From Pantoea piersonii (GTDB lineage Bacteria; Pseudomonadota; Gammaproteobacteria; Enterobacterales; Enterobacteriaceae), in assembly GCF_003612015.1 (NCBI RefSeq), contig NZ_RARB01000001.1:620001-684000 (forward strand): 64,000 bases of DNA. Reading direction: 5' to 3'. The notes under the pieces were generated by a model that searched no databases, had not been told where the DNA came from, and worked only from the letters and a program-made list of their open reading frames with translations. Each line of letters opens with the position of its first letter. The first letter of the stretch is position 1. A program made the translations under genes and the position numbers. Positions 8,382 to 19,409 of this stretch are shown here, piece by piece.

Positions 8382-9755
8382 TTAACCTGCAATCATCACC
8401 AGCTTCTGGTTGGCGAACTCTTTAAGGCCGAGATCTGACAACTCGCGGCCATAGCCGGAGCGCTTAACGCCGCCAAACGGCAGTTCAGCCGCGGTATCGC
8501 TTTGCGAATTGATAAACACCATGCCGGTTTCAATCGCTGAGGCGACGCGACGGCCGCGCGTAGTGTCGCGCGTCCAGACAGAGCCGCCCAGCCCGTAATG
8601 AGAGTCGTTAGCCAGCGCAACGGCGGCGTTATCGTCGCCCACCACGTAAATCTGCGCCACTGGTCCAAAAAACTCCTGATAGTAAGCGGGATTGTCCGGC
8701 CTGATATCGGTCAGGATAGTCGGCTGGAAGTAACAGCCGACGCCCTCGACCGCTTTGCCGCCGATCAGCAGTGTCGCGCCGTTCTGCACCGCTTCGTCGA
8801 CCTGTTTCGTCAGGCGATCGCGCGCATCTTTTGAAGAGAGCGGGCCGAGCGTGGTCTGCTCGTCCAGCGGATCGCCCAGGCGGGCCGCTTTCAGCGCTGC
8901 GCTGAATTTATCAATAAAGGCGCTGGCAATCTTTTCATGCAGAATAAAACGCTTGGCGGCGGTACAGACCTGGCCACAGTTGCTGAGACGAGCCTGCGCG
9001 CCCTGACGCACCGCCTCGTCGATATCGGCGTCGTCAAGTACCACAAAGACGTCGTTGCCGCCCAGTTCCAGCGTCGATTTCTTCAGATATTTGCCCGCCT
9101 GCTGCGCCACGGCGCTGCCAGCGCGTTCTGATCCCGTCAGCGCGACGCCCTGCACGCGGTCGTCGGCGATCAGCTCTGCCACCTGGTCGCTGTCGATAAA
9201 CAGGTTCGTCCAGGCGCCTTCCGGCGCGCCCGCCTCTTTAACCAGCTTGTCAAACACGTCGGCGCAGTGCGGCACGATATTCGCGTGCTTCGCCAGCACC
9301 GGATTGCCCAGCGCAAGGTTAGGTGCCAGCACGCGCATCAGCTGATAGTAAGGAAAGTTCCACGGCTCGACGGCGACCAGTACGCCAATCGGATGGTACT
9401 CTACCCAGGCCTCGCCCAGCTCGCTGGGGTAGGGCTGTGGTTTCAGAATCTCCGCCGCGTGTTCGGCGTAATAACGCGCGATCTGCGCGCAAATTTTTAC
9501 TTCTCCGCGGCTCTGACCAATCAGCTTGCCCATCTCCTTGCTGGCGATAGCGGCCAGCTCGTCAACCCGGCTTTCAATCAGATCGGCCAGCTTCGCCAGC
9601 ACCTGCAGACGCGGCTCCATATCGCCTTTGCTCCATGAAGAGTGGAACAGACGATCGGCGGTCTCCAGCGCCTGGCTTACCGCTGCGGCGTCGTGAGACG
9701 GCCAGCTTTTCAGCAGCTGATTATTTGCGGGGTTAATGCTCTGATAGGAAGACAT
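8382..9755 (-). CDS. NAD(P)-dependent aldehyde dehydrogenase, succinate-semialdehyde type (Sad/YneI-like)
   Basis: This is a 457-residue aldehyde dehydrogenase most similar by eye to E. coli Sad (YneI), which oxidises succinate semialdehyde and related small aldehydes to acids in the cytosol. The oxyanion/NAD region EPWNFPYYQ, the general-base Glu in LELGGND and the nucleophile Cys in NCGQVCTAAKR are all present, as is the C-terminal FGGVKRSGYGRE. It sits 52 bp downstream of yccJ on the same strand, between agp and yccJ, where E. coli has no gene, so it may be co-transcribed with wrbA-yccJ. Its real substrate is not shown by the sequence. Confidence 0.88.
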   Translation of the reverse strand: MSSYQSINPANNQLLKSWPSHDAAAVSQALETADRLFHSSWSKGDMEPRLQVLAKLADLIESRVDELAAIASKEMGKLIGQSRGEVKICAQIARYYAEHAAEILKPQPYPSELGEAWVEYHPIGVLVAVEPWNFPYYQLMRVLAPNLALGNPVLAKHANIVPHCADVFDKLVKEAGAPEGAWTNLFIDSDQVAELIADDRVQGVALTGSERAGSAVAQQAGKYLKKSTLELGGNDVFVVLDDADIDEAVRQGAQARLSNCGQVCTAAKRFILHEKIASAFIDKFSAALKAARLGDPLDEQTTLGPLSSKDARDRLTKQVDEAVQNGATLLIGGKAVEGVGCYFQPTILTDIRPDNPAYYQEFFGPVAQIYVVGDDNAAVALANDSHYGLGGSVWTRDTTRGRRVASAIETGMVFINSQSDTAAELPFGGVKRSGYGRELSDLGLKEFANQKLVMIAG

Positions 9756-9807
9756 AGATTCTCCTTGGTCAGTAAAAAAAGGTGAGGCGGGAAATCCCGC
9801 CTCGCAA

Positions 9808-10038
9808 TCAGATATTTTTACGCTCTACCGGCGTGTCGTCCCATGTCAGGACGTCGGCGTCCGTCTTGTCAAAGGCGCGAAACAGCACGTCATCATTGCC
9901 TTGCTGACGCCAGATCTCTTCGGCCAGCTTTTCGTCATAGTTGGCCACTTCAAATATGGCTTCCGCGATTTCCGGGGAGGTGTGACGCAGCGTGGCCCAT
10001 TCGCCCACGTGGTGTGCTTTCGCTTGATCGTTTGACAT
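9808..10038 (-). CDS. yccJ: Small stress-linked protein YccJ
   Basis: YccJ is a 76-residue soluble protein of unknown function that accompanies wrbA in enterobacteria. The conserved N-terminal half ([19 protein letters not shown]) and the C-terminal ERKNI match E. coli YccJ (75 residues). It follows wrbA by 19 bp and so is very likely in the same operon; in E. coli wrbA-yccJ is induced in stationary phase. Confidence 0.92.
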   Translation of the reverse strand: MSNDQAKAHHVGEWATLRHTSPEIAEAIFEVANYDEKLAEEIWRQQGNDDVLFRAFDKTDADVLTWDDTPVERKNI

Positions 10039-10057
10039 AATCTTCTCCTGAGTGAAC

Positions 10058-10657
10058 TTACCCTTTGAGTTTTACCGTCAGCCCGGCAACATGCTCGCCC
10101 TGATAGCGGGCGATGTTCAGTTCCTCTTCCGTGGGCTGGCGCGAACCGTCGCCTCCCGCCAGGGTGGTAGCGCCGTAAGGGGTGCCGCCACGAACCTGCG
10201 AGATATCAAACAGCTCTTTCGTACCGTAACCAATCGGAACAATCACCATGCCGTGATGCGCCAGCGTGGTCCAGACCGAGGTAATGGTCTGCTCCTGGCC
10301 GCCGCCGGTTCCGGTTGATGTGAAGACGCTGGCGACCTTGCCGTGCAGCGCGCCGGAGGCCCATAAGCCACCGGTGCGATCCCAGAAGGTGCGCATCTGA
10401 CCGGACATATTGCCGAAACGCGTCGGCGTGCCGATCAGAATGGCGTCATACTGCGGCAATATCTCGGGCGTCGCTTCCGGCGCCGCCTGATCGGTTTTTC
10501 CGCCGACCTGGGCGAAACGCTCCGCATCCATTGTTTCCGGCACGCGCCGGATATCGACGTCAACGCCCGGGACGCGGCGCGCGCCTTCCGCAACCGCATT
10601 CGCCATGGTTTCGATATGTCCATACATTGAGTAATAAAGCACCAGAATTCTGGCCAT
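10058..10657 (-). CDS. wrbA: NAD(P)H:quinone oxidoreductase WrbA
   Basis: WrbA is a tetrameric flavodoxin-like FMN enzyme that reduces quinones by two electrons with NAD(P)H. The 199-residue product begins [18 protein letters not shown], with the FMN phosphate loop, and contains [16 protein letters not shown] and the FMN-binding [12 protein letters not shown] chose ATG 10657, with GGAGAG just upstream, which gives the E. coli length; the longer in-frame extension is not supported. yccJ follows 19 bp downstream. Confidence 0.96.
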   Translation of the reverse strand: MARILVLYYSMYGHIETMANAVAEGARRVPGVDVDIRRVPETMDAERFAQVGGKTDQAAPEATPEILPQYDAILIGTPTRFGNMSGQMRTFWDRTGGLWASGALHGKVASVFTSTGTGGGQEQTITSVWTTLAHHGMVIVPIGYGTKELFDISQVRGGTPYGATTLAGGDGSRQPTEEELNIARYQGEHVAGLTVKLKG

Positions 10658-10810
10658 TGCGCTCTCCATAGGATGTGAAAACCTAAGCAGAAGTATAGAA
10701 GAGCTTTCCAGCCCTGCGGCGAGATCGCGAAATTTGCGGTTTTTCTGATGCATTGCATTCCCGTCTCGACCTGCGCACAATGGCGCCCATTGAATCGCTG
10801 AAGGTGAGAT

Positions 10811-11719
10811 ATGTCGGACGTTTCCCGCACCCTGGCCCTGCGCGTAACGCGTGAAGAGCTGGTGCTGATTTTTATTACCATGATCTGGGGCGGCACCTTC
10901 CTGGTGGTGCATCACGCAATGGCCTGGTCAGGGCCGTTCTTTTTCGTCGGCCTGCGCTTTGCCACCGCTGCGCTCATTCTCGCCTTTCTGTTTCGTCGCG
11001 CGCTGGCAGGCACCACGCGACGAGAACTGGTCGCTGGCGCACTGATCGGCCTGTCGATTGCGGGCGGTTACGGCCTGCAAACCTGGGGCATGCAGACCAT
11101 CTCCAGCAGCCAGTCCGCCTTTTTGACCGCGCTCTATGTGCCGGTCGTGCCGCTGTTGCAGTGGCTGTTTCTGCGGCGTCCGCCGGGATTAATGGCGTGG
11201 TGCGGCATTCTTCTGGCCTTCCTCGGGCTGCTGCTGGTGGCTGGCCCGCAGGATGGCCGTATCAGCCTTAACCAGGGCGAAATTGCTACCTTACTCAGCA
11301 CGCTGGCGATTGCCGCCGAAATTATCCTGATAAGCCGCTTTGCCGGACAGGTCGATGTGCGTCGCGTGACGCTGATTCAGCTTACGGTCGCCTCGCTGTG
11401 CGCCTTCGCGCTGATGGTGCCGAACGGCGAGTCGCTTCCGGCGCCCAGTCCGACCCTGCTGCTGAGCGCGCTGGGCCTCGGCGCGGCCAGCGCGCTGATA
11501 CAGGTGACGATGAACTGGGCGCAGCGCAGCGTGTCGCCGACGCGCGCCACCGTGATATATGCTGGCGAGCCGGTCTGGGCGGGCGTAGTAGGGCGCATCG
11601 CGGGGGAGAGGCTGCCTGCGGCCGCTATCCTTGGCGGCGCGCTGATCGTCTGCGGCGTTATCGTCAGCGAGCTGAAGCTGAGACGAAAAAAAGCGGCGTC
11701 TGCCGCGCCGCTGAAATAA
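10811..11719 (+). CDS. DMT-superfamily (EamA) transporter
   Basis: This 302-residue protein has about ten hydrophobic segments in two EamA halves, the pattern of drug/metabolite transporters such as YedA or RhtA. The first half shows the typical [13 protein letters not shown] start and the second ends in [19 protein letters not shown] before a positively charged tail, so the C-terminus is cytosolic. Substrate unknown; many relatives export amino acids or drugs. ATG 10811 has AAGGTGAG upstream. Its stop directly abuts the stop of convergent rutG. Confidence 0.85.
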   Translation: MSDVSRTLALRVTREELVLIFITMIWGGTFLVVHHAMAWSGPFFFVGLRFATAALILAFLFRRALAGTTRRELVAGALIGLSIAGGYGLQTWGMQTISSSQSAFLTALYVPVVPLLQWLFLRRPPGLMAWCGILLAFLGLLLVAGPQDGRISLNQGEIATLLSTLAIAAEIILISRFAGQVDVRRVTLIQLTVASLCAFALMVPNGESLPAPSPTLLLSALGLGAASALIQVTMNWAQRSVSPTRATVIYAGEPVWAGVVGRIAGERLPAAAILGGALIVCGVIVSELKLRRKKAASAAPLK

Positions 11720-13045
11720 TTACCCTTGCTGTCGCGCCGGGCGCTCCGTCAGGGCCGCGCCGCGACGGCGCAGGATCGCGTTGAGCAGGATAGCGCCAAA
11801 GGTGGCGGTGCCGATGCCGCCCAGGGTAAAGCCGCCGATCTTCAGCGAGAAATCGCCTGCGCCCAGCACCAGCGTCGTGGCGACCATAATCAGATTGCCG
11901 TTCTGGCTAAAGTCCACATGGTTCTGCACCCAGATCCGCGCGCCCGCGACCGCAATCAGGCCGAAAACCACAATCGAGGCGCCGCCGATCACCGGCGCGG
12001 GGATGGCGTGGATCAGCGCGCCAAACTTCGGCGAAAAACCGAGTATCAGGGCGATCACCGCCGCCGCGACGAACGCCAGCGTGGAATAGACTTTGGTGAC
12101 CGCCATAACGCCGATATTTTCCGCATAGGTCGTGACGCCGCTGCCGCCGATGGAGCCAGAGATAAGCGTCGCCAGGCCATCGCCGACAAAAGCGCGGCCC
12201 ATCCAGGGATCGAGATTGCGGCCGGTCATGCCCGCGACAGCCTTCAGATGGCCAAGATTCTCCGCGACCAGAATAATCGCTACTGGCGCAATCATTACCA
12301 TCGCCTGGATATCAAAACCGGGCGCGGTGGTGTGCGGCATGCCGAACCAGGCCGCCTGCGCGACGCCGCTAAAATCGACCGGCTTGCCGAACCCCAGCAC
12401 GTTGGTCAGCAGCGCGTAAAGCGCCCAGGCGACGATTAACCCCACCAGGATCAGCAGGCGCTGCACCATGCCGTGCGTAAAGACCGCCACCAGCCCGATA
12501 GCGAGCACCGTCATCACCGCCATCCAGCTCTCAAAGTCCGAGGCCGCCACGCTGTGTACCGCGATGGGCGCGAGGTTAAGCCCAATCGCCATGACCACGG
12601 CGCCGGTGACCACGGGCGGCATCAGACGTTCTATCCAGCGCGTGCCGACTTTCATCACCACCAGACCGATAAGCGTGTAGAGCGCTCCGCAGGCGATAAT
12701 CCCGCCGAGCGCGATGCTGAGATGCGGATTGAGTCCCTGACCATTAAAGCCGGTCACGGCGATCACTACGCCGACAAAGGCCGCGCTGGAGCCGAGGTAG
12801 CTGGGCACGCGTCCGCCGGTTACCACAAAAAAGAGCAGCGTGCCGATGCCTGACACCAGAATCGACAGATTGGGATCGAGGCCCATCAGCAGCGGCATCA
12901 GGACGGTCGCGCCGAACATCGCCACCGCATGCTGCAGCCCGAGAATGACCGTTTGTCCAAACGGCAGCGTCTCATCCGGGGCGATAAGTCCGCCGTCCGT
13001 CAGCGCCGACTTTTTACGCCATTGAGGAAACCAGGAGCTTGCCAT
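11720..13045 (-). CDS. rutG: Uracil permease of the rut operon
   Basis: RutG is an inner-membrane nucleobase:cation symporter-2 family permease that imports uracil or thymine for the Rut pathway. The 441-residue protein is about 442 in E. coli and shares long identical stretches, for example GGRVPSYLGSSAAFVGVVIA and ENLGHLKAVAGMTGRN. I chose ATG 13045 (MASSWFPQW) because GGAG lies 8 bp upstream. It is the last gene of the rut operon, 42 bp after rutF. Confidence 0.96.
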   Translation of the reverse strand: MASSWFPQWRKKSALTDGGLIAPDETLPFGQTVILGLQHAVAMFGATVLMPLLMGLDPNLSILVSGIGTLLFFVVTGGRVPSYLGSSAAFVGVVIAVTGFNGQGLNPHLSIALGGIIACGALYTLIGLVVMKVGTRWIERLMPPVVTGAVVMAIGLNLAPIAVHSVAASDFESWMAVMTVLAIGLVAVFTHGMVQRLLILVGLIVAWALYALLTNVLGFGKPVDFSGVAQAAWFGMPHTTAPGFDIQAMVMIAPVAIILVAENLGHLKAVAGMTGRNLDPWMGRAFVGDGLATLISGSIGGSGVTTYAENIGVMAVTKVYSTLAFVAAAVIALILGFSPKFGALIHAIPAPVIGGASIVVFGLIAVAGARIWVQNHVDFSQNGNLIMVATTLVLGAGDFSLKIGGFTLGGIGTATFGAILLNAILRRRGAALTERPARQQG

Positions 13046-13087
13046 CGTTATCTCCAGAAAGTGAGGGATCGTGCCGCGCAAGGCGGA

Positions 13088-13612
13088 TTAGCGGGCATCC
13101 TGCCGCAGCAGCGGACAATAGCCGCGATCGAACCAGGCCAGCCCATGCGCTTCGTCGCTGCGACTTAGCGCCAGCACCTCGCAAAACAGCACGTCATGGG
13201 TGCCGACGCGGGTAATTTCGCTGATGCGGCAGTCGAAAGAGATCAGCGCGCCTTCGAGCATCGGCGAGCCGGTCACGCCGCGGCGCCACTGCGCCGCCTG
13301 AAAGCGCTCCGCCACGGGCGTTTTACCGCCAAACAGGCTGGACAGCGCTTCCTGACCCGCCGCCAGGGTATTGACGCAGAGCTGGCGGTTAGCGTCGAAT
13401 ACCGACCATACCGAGGCCGAACGATTGAGGCAGACCAGCAGCGTCGGCGGCGTGTCGGTCACGCTGCATACTGCCGAAGCGGTGAACCCAGCGCGACCGG
13501 CCGGGCCATCGGTGGTGATGATATTGACGGCGGCGCCAAGGCGCGCCATCGCGTCGCGAAACGCCTGTTTTTCTACCGCAACGGCGTCAGGCATAAGGGA
13601 AAGGGTGCTCAT
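13088..13612 (-). CDS. rutF: Flavin reductase of the rut operon
   Basis: RutF supplies reduced FMN (using NADH) to the uracil-cleaving monooxygenase RutA. The 174-residue protein has the flavin-reductase core [20 protein letters not shown] and the conserved [10 protein letters not shown]. The start at ATG 13612 (MSTLSLMPD) has GAGGAG upstream and gives a tail of a few extra residues compared with E. coli (164). It begins 10 bp after the rutD stop. Confidence 0.95.
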   Translation of the reverse strand: MSTLSLMPDAVAVEKQAFRDAMARLGAAVNIITTDGPAGRAGFTASAVCSVTDTPPTLLVCLNRSASVWSVFDANRQLCVNTLAAGQEALSSLFGGKTPVAERFQAAQWRRGVTGSPMLEGALISFDCRISEITRVGTHDVLFCEVLALSRSDEAHGLAWFDRGYCPLLRQDAR

Positions 13613-13622
13613 CAACGTCTCC

Positions 13623-14426
13623 TCAGCTGGCGGCGCGCGACGGCGCGGCCTCGCTCTGGTTAAGCCACTGCAACAGCAGCGCATTAAAGCTTTCGGCATC
13701 GGTCACGCTCATCGCATGACCGCCCCAGGCCATCGTAATCTGCTGCGCGTTGGGCAGCGCATCGACCAGCTCCGCGCTGCAGCTCCAGGGCACCAGCATG
13801 TCATCCTGACTGCAGATCGCCAGCACTGGCTGCCGGATGCGTGCGGCCATCGGTGTGAAGTCGGCGCGCATCAGGGCCTCCAGACGGCGCAGCAGGTTGT
13901 CGCGTCCCTGAAAATGGGCGATATGCGCCGCCTCCTCCTCGGCAAGACGCTGCTGGTGCTGCGCCATCCACTCCGCCGGATAGAGAAACAGCGGCTGCGC
14001 GCGCGCAAAGGCCTCAGTGCCGACCTTGAGCAGCAAATCCTGCCGCACCTGAAAGCAGCGCCGGGTATGGGGATGCAGCCGCAGCCAGCCGTTGATCACC
14101 GCCACGCGCTCCACCTGCTCCGGGTAATCCAGCGCCAGCTGCAGACCCACCAGACCGCCCAGCGCATGACCAATCACGCCAAAGCGCGCAATGCCGCGCC
14201 GCGCCAGCGCCGCCGCCAGCTCGGTCGCCATCATCGCCATGGCGTAATCGACCGGCAGCGCCTCCGCGCTGCGCCCGGTGCCGCGCTGGTCGTAGAGCAC
14301 TACGCGATAGCGCGCGCTTAGCGCCGCCAGCTGCGGCTGCCAGAAAGCCGCTACGCCGCCCAAACCCGATGCGAGCACCAGCGTCGGTGCCGCTGAGTCC
14401 TGACGTCCTACTATCTCCAGATGCAT
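13623..14426 (-). CDS. rutD: Alpha/beta-hydrolase RutD (putative aminoacrylate hydrolase)
   Basis: RutD is an alpha/beta-hydrolase that was proposed to hydrolyse aminoacrylate to malonic semialdehyde; a spontaneous reaction has also been suggested. The 267-residue product has the YDQRGTGRS oxyanion region and a C-terminal His in WGGHAMSV. The nucleophile elbow reads GHALG, with Ala where classical hydrolases have Ser; as I recall E. coli RutD has the same. I chose ATG 14426, which overlaps the rutC stop by one base (TGATG), so translation is probably coupled. Confidence 0.93.
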   Translation of the reverse strand: MHLEIVGRQDSAAPTLVLASGLGGVAAFWQPQLAALSARYRVVLYDQRGTGRSAEALPVDYAMAMMATELAAALARRGIARFGVIGHALGGLVGLQLALDYPEQVERVAVINGWLRLHPHTRRCFQVRQDLLLKVGTEAFARAQPLFLYPAEWMAQHQQRLAEEEAAHIAHFQGRDNLLRRLEALMRADFTPMAARIRQPVLAICSQDDMLVPWSCSAELVDALPNAQQITMAWGGHAMSVTDAESFNALLLQWLNQSEAAPSRAAS

Positions 14427-14821
14427 CACGCCTCCCGCTGACCGATATGCGCTACGCTGGCGATCTCAACCAGCGCATCGGGTTTTACCAGGCCGCACTG
14501 AATGCAGAAGCGTGCGGGTTTGTCGCCAGCGAAATAGTCGGCATAAACCTGATTAATAGCGGCGTAGTCACGCCAGTCGGTGAGGAAAATAGAGTTGAAG
14601 GTGACATCTTCAAGCGTGCCGCCCGCGGTTTCTATTACGTTTTTAATCGTTTCCAGGACGTGACGCGTCTGCGCGGCGGCGTCGCCGATATGGACGACGT
14701 TGTTCTCTTTGTCGAACGGCAGGGTGCCGGAGACATACACCACGCCGTCAGCCAGCGTGCCCGGGACAAAAGGGGCGATCGGCGCGGCGGTGCCCGGCGG
14801 AATAATGACAGATTTCGGCAT
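14426..14821 (-). CDS. rutC: RidA-family aminoacrylate deaminase/peracid reductase
   Basis: RutC belongs to the RidA (YjgF) family, whose members deaminate reactive enamines such as aminoacrylate. The 131-residue product has the strand [12 protein letters not shown] and the active-site region [14 protein letters not shown], including the conserved Arg. It sits 4 bp after rutB and overlaps the start of rutD by one base. Confidence 0.95.
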   Translation of the reverse strand: MPKSVIIPPGTAAPIAPFVPGTLADGVVYVSGTLPFDKENNVVHIGDAAAQTRHVLETIKNVIETAGGTLEDVTFNSIFLTDWRDYAAINQVYADYFAGDKPARFCIQCGLVKPDALVEIASVAHIGQREA

Positions 14822-14825
14822 CGCG

Positions 14826-15544
14826 TTACTCCTTATGGCCCTGCAGGCTTTCGCAGAAGGCGTCTACGCTGGTGACCCAGCCAAAAAAGGTTTCGATATT
14901 GAAAATCGCCGCCTGCTGGGCGAAGGGCGGGCCCGCCTGGTAAGTCGCGTCTTCCAGCACCACGCCGAAATATTCAAGGAAAAAACCGTCGCGCAGCGTC
15001 GACTCCACGCAGACATTGGTCGCGATGCCGGTAAAAATCAGATGACGTATGCCGCGGCTGCGCAGGATGCTGTCGAGCGGCGTATTGAAAAAGCCGCTGT
15101 AGCGCGGTTTCGGCAGCACAATGTCGCCTGGCTGCGGCTGCAGGGCATCCACCAGCGCATAATCCCAGCCACCCTTCGCCAGCAGCGTGCCCTGCAGCTC
15201 AGGCCGTTTGCGCATGGTTTTCAGCGCGTTGGATTTATGAAAATTGGGCGAACCGGCGTCGCCCGCCTCGATATAGTGCGGGTCCCAGCCGTTCTGGAAC
15301 CAGATAATCTGCACGCCTGCCGCGCGCGCGGCGGCAACGGCCTGCGCGATCTTTTCTGTAACCGGCGCGGTGGCGGAGACGTCGAAACCCGCCAGGTCGA
15401 GATAGCCGCCAGGCGTGGCGTAGGCGTTTTGCATATCCACCACGATCAGCGCGCTTTGCGCGGGCGGAAAGGCGATCGCTTCCGGGTGAGCGGGCAGTTC
15501 AACCTGCGGCAAGGTCTGGGTATGGGCGCAGTAAATGGTACTCA

Positions 15545-15545
<1 letters not shown>
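14826..15545 (-). CDS. rutB: Ureidoacrylate amidohydrolase
   Basis: RutB is an isochorismatase-like cysteine hydrolase that splits ureidoacrylate (or its peracid) into carbamate and aminoacrylate. The 239-residue product carries the catalytic Asp in [16 protein letters not shown], the Lys in [10 protein letters not shown] and the nucleophile Cys in [14 protein letters not shown]. Its ATG overlaps the rutA stop by one base. Confidence 0.95.
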
Positions 15546-16633
<1,088 letters not shown>

Positions 16634-16789
16634 GTCAAACCCTCTTTGCCGGTAGTTAAACGGTTTGTCGCGCTGCGCGGCGTCCTGCTTCATCCCTGAG
16701 AGCGGCGCTTGCTGACAAATTTGCAAAGGTTGTGCCACAAAACAAAAAGTTTTCTTTAACAATGGGTTAAACAAGAGACGCAAAAAAGC

Positions 16790-16805
16790 TGGACCAGATG
16801 GTCAA
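16790..16805. promoter_or_regulatory. RutR operator
   Basis: The 16-mer TGGACCAGATGGTCAA matches the known RutR consensus TTGACCANNTGGTCAA at all but one defined position. It lies in the 285-bp divergent region between rutA and rutR, so RutR bound here (released by uracil or thymine) would control the operon and perhaps its own gene. Confidence 0.85.
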
Positions 16806-16918
16806 AAATCGCTGCACATTTTGCAGGCACGCTGGGCAAAAAAGGTGCAGTCGCTGAATTGGGCAGGCCGGAACGGCTTTGCTATCATGCCTCTACGCTT
16901 AAGGAATGAGGTAACGCT

Positions 16919-17554
16919 GTGAAATCCGATGAAAAAAAACCGACGCGACGTTCGCGCGCCACCGCTGCGAAACGCGCCGCCATTCTGGATGCCGCGCTGG
17001 CGCTGTTCTCTCAGTTTGGTATTCATGGCACGCGTCTGGATCAGGTTGCCGAGCGCGCCGACGTCTCGAAAACCAATTTGCTCTACTACTATCCCTCGAA
17101 AGAAACGCTCTACGTCGCAGTGCTGAAGGAGATCCTCGACGTCTGGCTGGCGCCGCTGCGCGCGCTGCAGCACGATATGGATCCGCTCAGCGCCATTCGC
17201 CGCTATATCCGCCTCAAGCTTGAGGTATCGCGCGACCATCCGCAGGCGTCGCGTCTGTTCTGCCTGGAAATGTTGCAGGGCGCGCCGCTGCTAAAAGGCG
17301 AGCTGGCGGGCGATCTTAAACAGCTGGTGGATGACAAGGCGGCGATTGTTGAGCGCTGGATTAACGAAGGCCGTCTGGCTGGCGTTCAGCCGCAGCACCT
17401 CTTTTTTATGCTGTGGGCCGCGACGCAGCACTATGCGGATTTCGCCAGCCAGGTCGAGGCGATTACCGGCCAGACGCTGAGCGATCCGCAGTTTTTCGAT
17501 GAAACGGTCGAAAATGTGCAGCGCATGATTATCGAAGGGATCCGCGTGCGCTGA
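16919..17554 (+). CDS. rutR: TetR-family regulator of pyrimidine catabolism
   Basis: RutR is a TetR-type repressor that senses uracil and thymine and controls pyrimidine catabolism. The 211-residue product has the helix-turn-helix at residues 35-65 (TRLDQVAERADVSKTNLLYYYPSKETLY) and the ligand domain motif LKLEVSRDHPQASRLFCLEM. The start is GTG 16919, with GAGG seven bases upstream; no suitable ATG lies near. It is divergent from rutA. Confidence 0.95.
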   Translation: MKSDEKKPTRRSRATAAKRAAILDAALALFSQFGIHGTRLDQVAERADVSKTNLLYYYPSKETLYVAVLKEILDVWLAPLRALQHDMDPLSAIRRYIRLKLEVSRDHPQASRLFCLEMLQGAPLLKGELAGDLKQLVDDKAAIVERWINEGRLAGVQPQHLFFMLWAATQHYADFASQVEAITGQTLSDPQFFDETVENVQRMIIEGIRVR

Positions 17555-17697
17555 TGCGCCGCGTTTAACCTTATCCCCGCGTCAACGTCCGGCCTGTGAT
17601 GTTTTCTGCCGCGGAGTCACTTCGATGCGCGAACAGCAGGGGCACATCACCATTGCGGATTTATGCGTGGGAAGAAGGGAAGAACGCTACCTTTACC

Positions 17698-17731
17698 GGT
17701 CCCGGTCAAACGACCGGGACCACGCGTTTTT
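17698..17731. terminator. Hairpin terminator between rutR and cycA
   Basis: Perfect 10-bp arms GGTCCCGGTC and GACCGGGACC flank a 4-nt loop, followed by five T residues that overlap the cycA stop codon. It can end rutR transcription and probably also that of the convergent cycA. Confidence 0.8.
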
Positions 17732-19124
17732 AACGGGCGGCGCGACGGCGCAGCAGCCAGCCCATGGTAAGCATAACAAACCACAGCGGCGTGACCATCA
17801 GCGCCTGACGGGTATCATCCTGCAGCGTCAGCAGCACCAGCACGAACGCAAAGAACGCCATCACCACCCAGCACATCACCTTACCCAGCGGCATCTTAAA
17901 ACCTGACGCCGCATGGCGCTCCGGATACTTTTTGCGGTAGGCCAGGTAGCTGCAGAGAATAATGGTCCAGACGAACATAAACAGGATCGCTGAAACCGTA
18001 GTAACCATAGTGAAAACGGTCATCACGTCCGGGATCAGGTAGATCAGCGCGACGCCCGCCAGCAGACAGAAACAGGAGAAGAACAGACCGGCAGTCGGTA
18101 CCGCGCGAGCGGAAAGCTGACCAAAAGCGCGGTGCGCCACGCCCTGCTGCGACAGGCCGTACAGCATACGGCTGGTAGAGAAGATGCCGCTGTTGGCAGA
18201 CGAAGCCGCCGAGGTCAGCACCACAAAGTTAACGATGCTGGCCGCCGCAGGCAGCCCGATCAGCACAAACATCTCAACAAAGGGACTGCGATCCGCCAGC
18301 ACCTGCGTCCAGGGCGTAACCGCCATGATCACCATCAGCGCCAGCACATAAAACATAATCACGCGCAGCGGAATGGCGTTAATAGCGCGCGGCAGCACCT
18401 TATGCGGATCGTGCGTCTCCGCTGCCGCCGTACCGACCAGCTCAATGCCGACGAAGGCGAAGACCGCAATCTGGAAACCGGCAAAAAAGCCGCTTATTCC
18501 TTTCGGGAACAGGCCGCCGTGATCCCAGATATTGCTGAGCGAGGCGGTGCCGCCGCCCGGCGAGGGGTAGTGAAGAGTAACCAGTACGATGCCGGTTACG
18601 ATCAGCGCCACAATGGCGACAATCTTGATAATGGCGAACCAGAACTCCATCTCGCCAAACATTTTCACCGTGGCGATATTGAGCGCGAGGAAAACGAAGA
18701 CGCACAGCAGGGCGCTCATCCACACGGAAAAGCCAGGGAACCAGAGCTGGAAGTAGGCGGATATCGCCACCACGTCGGCAATGCCGGTGACGACCCAGCA
18801 GAACCAGTAGGTCCAGCCGGTAAAGTAGCCCGCCCAGGGGCCAAGCAGATCGGCGGCGAAATCGCTGAATGATTTGTACTCCAGATTGGAGAGCAGCAGC
18901 TCTCCCATGGCGCGCATCACAAAAAACAGCATAAAGCCGATGATCATATAAACGAAAATGATTGACGGGCCCGCCAGACTGATGGTTTTGCCGGAGCCCA
19001 TAAACAACCCGGTACCGATAGCGCCGCCGATGGCGATAAGCTGAATGTGACGGTTATGCAGATTGCGCCGTAGCTTGTCAGGGTTCTCCTGCTCAGCAAC
19101 GGTATCTTTTGTTTGATCAACCAT
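17730..19124 (-). CDS. cycA: D-serine/D-alanine/glycine:H+ symporter
   Basis: CycA is an inner-membrane amino acid-polyamine-organocation permease importing glycine, D-serine, D-alanine and D-cycloserine. The 464 residues carry 12 hydrophobic segments; long stretches equal E. coli CycA (for example NRHIQLIAIGGAIGTGLFMG and FFAGFQIAVFAFVGIELVGT). I chose ATG 19124 (MVDQTKD), which matches the E. coli N-terminus and has AGGAAG upstream. It sits alone, convergent with rutR and divergent from the extensin-like gene; in E. coli cycA lies elsewhere. Confidence 0.95.
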   Translation of the reverse strand: MVDQTKDTVAEQENPDKLRRNLHNRHIQLIAIGGAIGTGLFMGSGKTISLAGPSIIFVYMIIGFMLFFVMRAMGELLLSNLEYKSFSDFAADLLGPWAGYFTGWTYWFCWVVTGIADVVAISAYFQLWFPGFSVWMSALLCVFVFLALNIATVKMFGEMEFWFAIIKIVAIVALIVTGIVLVTLHYPSPGGGTASLSNIWDHGGLFPKGISGFFAGFQIAVFAFVGIELVGTAAAETHDPHKVLPRAINAIPLRVIMFYVLALMVIMAVTPWTQVLADRSPFVEMFVLIGLPAAASIVNFVVLTSAASSANSGIFSTSRMLYGLSQQGVAHRAFGQLSARAVPTAGLFFSCFCLLAGVALIYLIPDVMTVFTMVTTVSAILFMFVWTIILCSYLAYRKKYPERHAASGFKMPLGKVMCWVVMAFFAFVLVLLTLQDDTRQALMVTPLWFVMLTMGWLLRRRAAR

Positions 19125-19409
19125 AAAATCATTCTTCCTGTCTGGATGTTGTGTCAGCTCTGCTGGCTGTTTGTGGTTTCTTGCCTCAGGGCAAGTTGGC
19201 ATAAGATAGAGGAATAAGACAAAAGCCCGCTAATTGTTTTTCTTACAAATGCGACCTTTACATCTTAGTAACATGTCAGTAAATCTTTACGCGGCACAAA
19301 CTTGCGGCACAACGCTGCTGTTTTAAACGAAAAGCGCCGTTACCAGCGCTAAACCGGCGCGTAGCTTCTACACTTTTGTTCTCTAAATCAAGCTGCTGCG
19401 AGAGGGAGA

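Noticed and set aside
17625-17906. 93-residue frame after rutR
   Set aside because: It runs across the rutR/cycA terminator into antisense of cycA; no ribosome site or family.
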